Origin: Limnanthes douglasii subsp. nivea
Taxonomy: Eukaryota > Streptophyta > Magnoliopsida > Brassicales > Limnanthaceae
Reading direction: 5' to 3'
NCBI GenBank assembly: GCA_036936605.1
Contig: JAUPFV010000004.1
Location: 64,380,352 to 64,444,351 of the forward strand
Length of the DNA: 64,000 bases
The translations under genes and the position numbers were made by a program. Every line of letters starts with the position of its first letter. Positions within the stretch are counted from its first letter, which is position 1. Positions 55,251-64,000 of this stretch are shown in pieces. The notes beneath the pieces were generated by a model. It had not been told where the DNA came from, did no database searches, and saw only the letters and a list, made by a program, of their open reading frames with translations.

Positions 55251-56510
55251 GCGGGTGTTTGGTGTCATCGAATCTACATTGAATATCATAAGTAATCATG
55301 TGTATCACCGCCAAATAGAGGGAGTTGGTGTTCTGGAAGATCCTGCGTTCATTTCCTTTCAAATGTGGTATATAATTGCACAGAAAGTGACTATTTTATG
55401 GTGTCATGTCTTTGCCAGGCCTGGGATCCAAGCAACAATCTCGTTCATCCAAGCATGCCTGCTAGTAGCTACAGGAGGACGGTTAAGTTTATGGGTAACA
55501 AAATCCCAAAGTTGTTTGGGATAACTATAATCAGTGAATATATGGTCGATAGATTCAGGGTTGCTGCCACAAAGGATACAGAAAGGGGTAGTGGGGTAGC
55601 CCCAGGCAAGGAGCTTATCTCTGGTGGTAAGCTTGCCTTGGATGGCGAGCCAAGTGATGAAAGAATGTCTTGGAATATTGAATGTGTTCCATATAAGGGC
55701 AACCTAGTTAACAATTACAAAAGAATCGTGTATAGCTTTGTAGGTGCTATTGATAGTTAAGCTTCCTTTGTTGCGGTTAAGAATCTAAAAGAATTCATTC
55801 TCGCTAGTTTTTTGTGAAGGGCCTTGGTTAATTGCACCTCTAATGTCAGCTTAGTGTTGGATATGAATTCTTCTTCCAGGTTGGGTAATGGTAGGCCAGT
55901 TCCAGTCACCATTTTTGATGATGTCAGAGACCTTATCTTTACCATGAAGACGGGTGTGGTGAATAATACTTGGGTCATAGGTCGTACCAGATGGAAGCGG
56001 ACTCCCCGTTTCTAATTTTAACTTTGTAATGCAAACCGAAAATAGATCTAAGATTAAGGATTTTCCTCCAACTCCAGCTTAGTGAAGAATTGACAGGGAG
56101 GCTCAAAAAACTTTTGTCTTTGAGCCTTTTGTCGATGATCCACTAAGTCTAGATTGAACTCGATTTTTTTTATCAAAATGGATCATGAGCTTTTCAGGGC
56201 GGCCACCCGATTCTAGGTTTTTAGGTCTAGAATCCCAAAGCCACCCACCTCTGAAGGCAAGGTGATTTCATCCCATGCAATTTTAGCCTCAGTTATCTTC
56301 ATCTTTAGGCCTGACCAGAGAAATCTTATGAAAAGCTTGAATAGGTCATTCAACACTCTAGCAGGTAGAATAAAAATCGACTCCCAATAGATTTGGCTCG
56401 CGAAGAGGACCGATTTGATCAGGTGGAGCCTACTTGCGTAAGATAGGTGTTTAGCGGTCCAGGAGTTGATTATATTAGTGACATTTTGAAAGAGGGTATA
56501 CAATCATTAT
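55250..56510 (-). pseudogene. 3' end of a LINE reverse transcriptase gene (ORF2)
   Basis: The minus strand encodes NIINSWTAKHLSYASRLHLI, KSVLFASQIYWESIFILPAR and WDEITLPSEVGGFGILDLKT, the region just after the RT domain of plant LINEs. The zf-RVT part follows: LATKAYHQRQSLGLGYPTTP-like, YLCGSNPESIDHIFTDYSYP and KQLWDFVTHKL. Several stops and frameshifts occur. The upstream RT core and endonuclease are missing; the sequence is cut off at about 56510 by a copia remnant. No poly-A tail was seen. Confidence 0.82.
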
Positions 56511-56519
56511 AAGTTAACC

Positions 56520-57960
56520 GAGAGAAATTGACTCTTAATGGGCTTATTTCTCAAGAAACTCAATAGGAAAATAAGTTGAAACATGAAATTTCAAATATGC
56601 ATATGGTGAATGATCAGTTGGAAATGACAAAAAAAATAGGAAAGGTTCTAATGCATATGCATTTGGTTATTGAACGAAGTAGAGTTTGTCCCGTAAAGAA
56701 CGTTGTTTAGATTGTAAAAAGTCGGGGCATTATAATAAATAATATGAAAAGTAAAAATCTATGATGAAAATTAAAAGTAATATATCTTATACGGTATGTT
56801 CAAATATCAATTTAGTTTCAGTGTCGAGATATACTTGGTCGGTTGATACGGCTGCAACCACTCATATTTGTATTTCTTTACAAAGTACGATAAAAAACTA
56901 AAGCATGAGTGATGTAATACATATATAATTTATGGAAATTTGTTTTTGGTTCATGCTATTTGTGATCTTCTCTTATTACTATCTAGTGTAAATTTAATGT
57001 ATATATTATATTTATATTCTTTCATAATGAATTTTGTTTTCTAGCATTGGACAAATTTGGATATTGTTCTCGATTTGGAAATGGTGGTTTATGCCTTTAT
57101 TTATATAATAATGTTGTTGGAGCTCAACAATTAATAACGAATAATAATGTATAACTCTTAAATACTATAAAAGATCATAAATAAATAATGAATATAAATG
57201 TAACCTATAAATTAAATTGTAAAACTGAAAATTTAGCCAAACTTTAGCATAAGTGCTTATTTCATATTTCTAGAAATTAAATTGGAAATCATGTTATGGA
57301 AGGTTTATTAAGTTCGTTGGATTTGTCATATTTCAATGCTCGTATTGAATGTATAAATGGAAAACAAACTAAGGTGAAAAGATTAGATGCATGTAGAGTG
57401 AAATGGGTCCAAGACTTGATACATACAGATATCTCATATATTTCATTGACGATTTTTCTTATTATATATATTTATATATTATTCACGAAAAAAGCAAAGG
57501 TTATTGACAAGCTCAAATTTTTTAATAATAAGGTTGAAAAACATCTTGGTATAAACATTAAGTACGTCAAATCGGATTACATTAAGTACGTCAAATCGGA
57601 TTGTGTTGGTGAATACTACAATAAATATAACGGTTTTAGTGAACAACATCATGGACTATTTGCTAAATTTATTGAGTCGGGTCCGCCTAGCATGAACGAA
57701 ATATATGTGAGATAAAATTGCGCATGAAAATATATGGTAAGAAGTATGAATAGTTATTCAATATTATCCGTTATCACTATTGGGAGAGTCAATAAAATGT
57801 ATGAAATACCTTCTTAATAGAGTTGCGATTAAAAAAAACTACTAAAACACCGTATGAAATTTGGACTGAGTGTAAACTTAGTTCAAAGAGTTTACATATT
57901 TTCAGATGTCGAGCTGAAGCGAAGCTTTATAGGTCAAATGAAAAAAAAAATTGAAATTTC
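56520..57960 (+). pseudogene. Copia gag-protease-integrase remnant
   Basis: Plus-strand frames show a zinc knuckle (ERCLDCKKSGHYNK, ~56700), a protease-like SVDTAATTHICISLQS (~56840; the DSG motif is DTA here), a LDKFGYCSRFGNG-like stretch, and then a 139-codon open segment (57296-57712). In that segment MEGLLSSLDLSYFNARIECI and NGKQTKVK form the pre-integrase region and DLIHTDI starts the integrase core. EYYNKYNGFSEQHHGLFAKF follows after a deletion. A 24-bp direct duplication (attaagtacgtcaaatcgga, 57558-57605) interrupts the core. RT is absent. Confidence 0.72.
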
Positions 57961-58015
57961 TCCTTTTGGATAGAATGTCACATGTTTATGTTGATGCATT
58001 TTACTATTGTCAATA

Positions 58016-58061
58016 TGTATGTGTGTGTGTGTGTATGTGTGTGTGTGTGTGTGTGTGTGTT
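58016..58061. repeat. (GT)n microsatellite
   Basis: GT dinucleotides with one interruption (gtat). Confidence 0.95.
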
Positions 58062-58729
58062 TCGTTGAAAAAATATAAAAAAATGTTTCATATTATCAAA
58101 AGTCGTGGTTTTTGAATTAAAAAAGAAAAAAAGACAAAAAATATATCATAAAACTAATATAGAAAAAAGATAATATTTAATTTACTCTTTCATAATCAAA
58201 TCATCAAAGAATAATCGGGTTGCAAACTTTCTATATATCAAGAAATAGATAATCAAGATCATCAAATTCAGACATTTTGAACCATGGCTTCATCCTGTAA
58301 GTATTTATTTTGCTTTATATAAAATGTCTCGTTATTCACGAGTGTTAAGTTTATGAATAAAAATGCAAAATTTCTAACATAACAAACTGTGGCGCCAACC
58401 GAGGTTTTTATAAAATATTGAATTTTGGACAAACATGTTAAGTTATTAAGTTATTGAACTCTTATACTACTATGGATCGTGGGCTGTAGACACCATAATA
58501 TTTAAGCTAAAATATTATATCAAACAGTAAAAAATATTATTTAAGATAATGAATAGTATTCAATTGACTATCCTTTTTGTTTTAGATTATGGAAAATTAC
58601 ATGATTCTTCGTATCTTTATTTTTCACACATTTATGGTTCTCACATAAGAAGCATTATATACCATATCAATGTTATTTTTTCACATTGTTTGGAAAATTT
58701 AAAATAATTAGTCTTCTTCAACACTTAAA
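58062..58729. other. No recognisable gene
   Basis: AT-rich. Contains tgtggcgccaaccgagg at 58388-58404, which resembles retrotransposon priming sites, but no LTR end could be fixed beside it. Confidence 0.4.
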
Positions 58730-58990
58730 AGAATTATTAAGCACTTATATAGAGAGATGACATATGAACCTATTGAAGGTTGCTAACCTCCGGCTAATAC
58801 TGAATTTCTTTTAGATCGGTAAGAGTACATGGATGTCAAGGATGCTAATTGTTATTGATCTACCGCTATATCTTTTTCACTGACTAAGTAGCCTAACACC
58901 TTTCATGACTGAACCCCAAATGTACACTTATCTGGATTCAACTTTTAGTTAATGGCTTTTAAGTTATTTCAAACTAAGATTAGGTTGATA
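58730..58990 (-). pseudogene. Tat element RT/RNase H fragment
   Basis: The minus strand gives LNPDKCTFGVQS then KVLGYLVSEKDIAVDQ and, after stops, QPSIGSYVISLYKC. This aligns with LNPEKCTFGVRSGKFLGYMI and RLAALNRFISRFSDKC in the young Tat element. Heavily decayed. It belongs with the protease and gag fragments to its right. Confidence 0.72.
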
Positions 58991-59689
58991 GTGCATACAC
59001 GGTAGGTAAACTCTCGGATATATTGAAATTTAATAGTCTATATATCTCGGTTCGAATGACCTTTAACTTATCAAGCGAGAAATACATTCTCGTTTGAATA
59101 ATCAGCTGATGGTTCAGATTGACTTACAATTTATGACAAATGTTGTTCAGGGGTACTCATGTAATATCTTAGGAGATTTAAGCAACATAATATAAAGTAT
59201 TAGTTAAAAACGATAGTAAATCAGCTCTGAGGCTACCTAAAAGGATTGTGCCAAGTTTCAAATATTTTTTATTGGTAAATGCCAACACTTATGTGTTTCA
59301 TTGGGGAATACTAGACTTAGGGCCTTACGAGGGTCGTTTACGCCGTCCATTTCAAGTGAGACCTCTTTTAACTATTATTTCTTTCTTAAGTAAGAGATAC
59401 CATATAATACTCGCAAGAGTTCTTGCCCTTTATAACTCATAATTTACCATCCAATATATATATATATATATATATAACGGAGGTACTGGTGGACATAGAG
59501 TAAAAAAACATGTTTCATCAAGCCATGATCTTTCTAGAATAACATTATAAACATAAGGGTTATCAACTATTATAAACAAGACATTTACAGTTTTCTTCAA
59601 CTCTCATCTGCGCAGATAGACATTAACCTCAATCTCGCCTAAAATCTTGATATTTTCTCATGCAAAAACGACTTATATCATGTTACACT
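58991..59689. other. Decayed internal part of the right-hand Tat remnant
   Basis: Lies between the RT and protease fragments on the minus strand, where the protease-RT linker and RT core should be. Only broken frames are seen. Includes a short (TA)n at 59454-59477. Confidence 0.4.
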
Positions 59690-59890
59690 TTCAGTGTACA
59701 AGAGGTCACTTTATTTAATCAAATATGTTTTTAATATTATTTGTTATCGAACTGTCAGTGTCAACAAACGCCCCTCTTATCTTAGACCCGATAATGCAAG
59801 CGGTTATGAGCACAACATATTAATGGGGTTCAATTATACCTCGAGGGTTGTCATAGGTAAAGACTATTGGTGGGTATGGGCCGGTGTAGG
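59690..59890 (-). pseudogene. Tat element protease fragment
   Basis: The minus strand gives PIVFTYDNPRGIIEPH, a stop, then YVVLITACIIGSKIRGAFVD followed by TDSSITNNI. This aligns with PFIIFDGDDLRGITGPHEDA and RRVLIDTGSSANVLF in the young element. The catalytic triad is Asp-Thr-Asp, as in the 10-20 kb element. Confidence 0.75.
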
Positions 59891-60109
59891 TGAGAAGAGA
59901 TATATTGGTACTTAAGTTCAGAAGTGTATATTTTTCTAGAATATTTAGTGATTCGTGACAATAAGTTTTCCTCAGTTGTAGTCCTGCCTATATCTAAGTT
60001 GGGGTCGATATCCAAGTAACCCTATTCTTGATCCGCGGTCTTGTCTTCAAGAGTGTTTATAATTACCATAGTTCGTCCATTATTTGGCTGACTGATGGAG
60101 CCTATATTA

Positions 60110-61860
60110 TCAAAACTTATGTTATGGGTTTAGATTTCTTGAGTTTGGACTTGACTTCCGGTTTGCTGAGAATTTACTTTTAACAATCTCAATTAATTTT
60201 TCAATTTTTAGTATGGGTTTGGGTATCATCTTGTAATACCTTACACTCTCTTGTAATATGACTAATATCATTATGATATTGACAAAAAAATCATTATTAA
60301 TATGTTCTATTGGGCTAATCATTAGCAGAGGCTTTTGAAAGTGCACATAGCTTTTAGTTTTATCATATATATATTTGTTATACTTTCTGTGAGCTAGGTG
60401 TATTTCATATTTTTATTCTCAATATTAATACTAATTATATTCTCAACATAATTACCTTCCCTGTCCCATTATCTTTGTAGTCAGTCTGACATTTTACCGA
60501 AGTGTTTTCCTGTTGTGCTCGAATGACTAGGTTTGACCGGATCCGTGGCTAGACTCACTGGTATAATTTCTCGAGGATGGTGTGACTGTTACTGTTGTGA
60601 TATTGTAAATTCGACATAACCTCAAGTATATTATATATTCTATCTTTATTTGTAACTCAACCTGAGCTAACAGGTACTTAAAGGTCAGAGTCTTCTTCTT
60701 CATTATATTTTTGCCAACAAGCTCATCAAAATCAATTATCTTCAGAAAACACATGCCACAACCTCATGACAATCGTCAATGTTATTCTTTGTTTCAACAA
60801 AATATCGAGTGTAATCCCTTATACTTTCGTTTTACTCGTGCTAGTAATGAATGCTATAGTCATTGTCCCATTTTATGATCTTGTTTCCAATAAACTAATC
60901 TATTAATATAATAGATAATGCTTTAAAATTTCATACCAACCCGAGAGACAATTGATTAAATCATGTCAATGCACTTTCTCTGAAAGGCATGGAGAAATCC
61001 CCTTATACTAATTGATAATGTTTATCGAAACTAAGAATTTTATTTCTAAATTTCTTAATATGATGCTCGAGATCTTCAGACTCATCATACTTATTTATTT
61101 TATACTGATCAAATTCGTATATATGTCTCGTTCTAAAATCTCAGGTGCCAAAGAGGATCCTTAGATGTTGTGTCTTTAAAAATAAGAATATCACGCAACA
61201 TGGTCATTCGACCCTAGATGTTTATTGGAAGCCTTGGTGTTTCTCACGATTTAAATGACGGGGGTTCATAGATTAGGATTTGGGTAGTCAAAAGGTTGAC
61301 CATACGGGTTTAGATAAAAATCTCATACCCCCAAGGCAGCTCCCCAAGCCAAATTCAGAATCGGTTATAACGACATAGATTAATGCATGAATTGCTATAT
61401 AGGCTGCGGCCATGCTGAGGAATAAGTTATTTCATATGATAAAAATGATGTTATATAGTTGTAGATGGGGCTACCAAACTACCTCATGTGGTCAGACTTA
61501 AGATGATTCTTCAAGCGCTTGGGTATAGTGTTGCTCAACCTTGGACCTTTGGGTAAAAGATCGATCATTGAGATTTGGGCCTCTATATTGGCCATGGTTC
61601 CTAGAGCGTGAGCGTCAGTGACGTCTTCTCTCAAGGACTTAGAATCCCAACTTAAGTCAATGGATATTTCACTCGATGAAAAAGAATATCCAAACCGATG
61701 TTAGGCATGGCGCTTTCTTTTTTGGGTTCCTTCACCTCGGTCGGCTCGAAACATCTGTAGTGATTCAGAGACTCCATCTTGAACTTATGGTGAGTTTTCG
61801 TCAGCGCTAACTTGTGTGGCCTCATACCTAACCTAGGAACATTCGAACACATATTCTTTA
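60110..61860 (-). pseudogene. Tat element gag remnant
   Basis: From a possible ATG at 61852 (MCSNVPRLGMRPHKLALTKT). Further on are YKINKYDESEDLEHHIKKFR, ESALT and FNQLSLGLV, NESIRDYTRYFVETKNNIDD (the capsid domain), LTFKYLLAQVELQIKIE (60650), and a degraded knuckle region HNDISHITRECKVLQDDTQT (~60260). Order and strand match gag of the other Tat elements. Full of stops. Confidence 0.78.
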
Positions 61861-61904
61861 TTACACCACGAAAACTATATATCTCAACTACATTAGCACG
61901 GCAC

Positions 61905-62130
61905 CATCTATCTAGTTGTGCCTAAAATTATATTGGATCAAGAATATTTCATAATGTTTGATGTGCATCGACCCATATTGATAGCGAGGCGGAAGATTAG
62001 AAGAAAGAAACAACACTAAAACTCTAACCCTAGGTTAGAGAAATATGGAGACTCAGATAAATAATTTCCAAAATTTAATTTATCAAAGTCTGACGACAAA
62101 ACAAGGTATAGGATGGTTTATATAGCACTA
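61905..62130 (-). other. Probable 5' LTR end and priming site of the right-hand Tat remnant
   Basis: On the minus strand a TATA box (CTATATAAACC, ~62117-62127) is followed by ~200 bp of leader, then ATGGTGCCGTGCTAATG (~61890-61906), which resembles the TGGCGCC-type primer site, and then gag. No matching 3' LTR was found on the left, so the LTR boundaries stay open. Confidence 0.4.
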
Positions 62131-63700
62131 CCCAAAGCCCTAAATCCAAATAAGAGAAATTACATAAATGTTTTAAAATAAAATAAATAAATAAAATTAA
62201 CGCTAAAATATTAAAACTGGTTTTTGAAGGCTTTTCGGATCGAATTTGGGTATCAAACTTCATAGTTTTAAAATCTCACGGGCTCATCGAAATGTTCGAT
62301 TTGAATACGTGTTTGACCCAATTCTGATACTTGAGTGAGAAACCAACCTATCTGTAGAAGCCTCGACCTTGTTATAGGCTTGGGTATAACATACAAAATA
62401 GCTTGCAAGTTCTGTCAATAATTTTCGAAAAATATTACCGGATATCAGTTTTTTCTTACATAAAATACTATAAAGCTTGGAGTAGTTAAGACACTAATAA
62501 AAAAAAATTGTCAAGTGAGAACACAATTATAAAAAATAAGTTTGACAAACCAATAAATATAATATAAGTTGTTTATTATTTTCATAAAATGTGATAAACT
62601 TCAATACAATTAAACCTATCTTATATGAAACTCATTTACATATAAAAGCACCATCTGATTAGTGTTTATTCATTATAATTATTTATGGTAAAATACCGAT
62701 CCAACAGCCAATACAAAACCGATATTAAATAATTTAACTATCCGTCAAAAAAAAACTAATACAAAACGTTTTTTTTTAATAAATTTAAATTGAATAGTTA
62801 AAATATCCGTCTAAAATAAAAAAGGAAGGGATTTTTAAACCGATAGTTAATCCTTACTTTTATTTTTTATTCAAGTATAAATATAAGTGGTGTGAACAAT
62901 TCAAAATCCGGCCGGGCCGGCACTATCTACACCACCCACAGCCTTTAGACAAAATAAATTAGTAGTACCACATAAATAAATTAATTTGTGAATGAGAAAA
63001 ATTTGTTATTGTGCGACCAGTCAAGACTCAAAACTAATATTTTATTCGTACCACATATAAAGCGGACGCATAAAACAAACTATAGTCTATAGTATATGAT
63101 TATCTTCTAGCCAGCTTGACAGAATATATTTGCTGGTTTATTGTTTTCTGGAGTTGACTAGACCAGCCTGATTCTTGCAAATCTCTTTCCCATTTTAATC
63201 TACTTGCGATGTGCTGCAGCCTGCTAGTGCTAAGGCTATCGTGCAACTCAATAGCAATAACACGACTGAAGTCAACGTGTCAAGTACGTTTAAATGGCTA
63301 GGTCTTTTGTTATTATTCGGATACGACTCGAATTGGATCGTATGAGCAGAGCAACTATATTGTTTCTAGAACCACTGACCATCCTTGAGGTTTTAATAAT
63401 GTAAACATAACTATAATTGAATGCTTTTGACTTGAAACGAACTTGATTTTGTTTTTAAAGTACAACCTAGCAAAATATCGGCCAAGCAAAAAGAATGGTA
63501 GACAAATATTGTACAAATACAATCCGATATTGATTGGGAGTCCAACTTAAAAAAGTGCTAAAATAATTAGACGCAGTGATATTTAAAAAATTAAAATTAA
63601 ATAATTATTGTTTGGGATTAGAAAAAGGAAGACTTACCGAATAAGATCCGTTACACAAAGCTATTACCAATAAAAGTCTAAAATATTTTACGAATTCTTT
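62131..63700. other. Intergenic, no gene seen
   Basis: AT-rich sequence with no recognisable protein, RNA gene or terminal repeat. A short GC palindrome-like stretch (ccggccgggccgg) occurs at 62909-62921. Confidence 0.45.
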
Positions 63701-63714
63701 TCCAAAATTACTTC

Positions 63715-64000
63715 CAGTATAGATACCTCTTTTGAGACACATGTAACTTTTTTCTCTTTCGATTTTTCCCTCTTCCTCTCCTTTTCTTTTTCCTTTTCCT
63801 CCTTCCTTCCACCCGATTCTCTAACTTCTCAATACGTGAATTTCGCCTATATTTGAATTTTGACGTCGAATTCATCGAAATTAAAACTCTGTTTAGATTC
63901 TGATCGAAGATTCAAGTACTCAACAACTTTAACGACGTTAAATCAGTAACTTCTATACTGTTTTTCTTCAAAAAAAAAAGTTTGATTCTAACCATTCTAG
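63715..64000 (+). promoter_or_regulatory. Probable promoter/5' UTR of a gene starting beyond the window
   Basis: A strong pyrimidine tract (63747-63815, ttttctctttcgatttttcc through ccttccttccacc) is followed by moderately GC-rich, repeat-free sequence up to the edge. This is the usual look of plant 5' leaders. No ATG-initiated frame of length is open before the edge, so the coding start lies outside or after an intron. Confidence 0.35.

Noticed and set aside
58388..58404. tgtggcgccaaccgagg as a retrotransposon primer site
   Set aside because: No LTR end (CA with a partner repeat) sits beside it and no gag follows on the plus strand.

Overview
The window is nuclear DNA from a flowering plant, most likely a eudicot. 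It is AT-rich and packed with plant LTR retrotransposons. It carries plant-type U2 snRNA genes with the USE and TATA promoter, and one plant EXO70 gene without introns. Transposable elements make up most of the recognisable content. The EXO70 gene is the only clearly intact host protein gene, and one complete U2 snRNA gene is the only intact RNA gene.

Layout. 1-10 kb is AT-rich intergenic DNA with a decayed LINE ORF1 and an ~80-bp tandem repeat. 10.03-19.85 kb is a complete but degenerate Ty3/gypsy element (Tat type, minus strand, 370-bp LTRs, target duplication CCTTT). 20.23-23.62 kb is an internally deleted relative on the plus strand. 23.6-30.2 kb is a LINE ORF1 remnant split by a Ty1/copia element (25.01-29.72 kb, 178-bp LTRs, target duplication CAGTT), and that element itself carries a solo-LTR-like insert. 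32.8-46.1 kb is a decayed copia region on the minus strand, broken by a stray fragment of a Tat antisense gene and by a young Tat element (35.14-45.53 kb, 293-bp LTRs, target duplication GGTAG). 46.25-52 kb holds a fold-back MITE, an inverted duplication, three U2-related loci and a Mutator-like transposase remnant. 52.2-54.07 kb is EXO70. 55.2-62.2 kb holds remnants of a LINE, a copia element and another Tat element. The last ~280 bp look like the promoter or 5' leader of a gene that starts beyond the window.

The most striking system is the long gene carried antisense to gag-pol, downstream of pol, in the Tat elements. In the young element it is fully open as a two-exon gene of 913 codons, while gag and pol carry about nine disabling lesions. 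The same gene occurs in the older full-length element with an intron at the same place and in the same phase. The two full-length copies and the deleted element each have a TATA box upstream of the antisense gene. The deleted element has lost essentially all of pol but still holds gag and the start of the antisense gene.

The second point of interest is the U2 cluster: one complete gene, one copy whose 3' third has been replaced, and one U2 promoter plus 28 nt of U2 joined to unrelated sequence. The promoter arms of the first and last of these loci form an inverted duplication about 4.5 kb apart.
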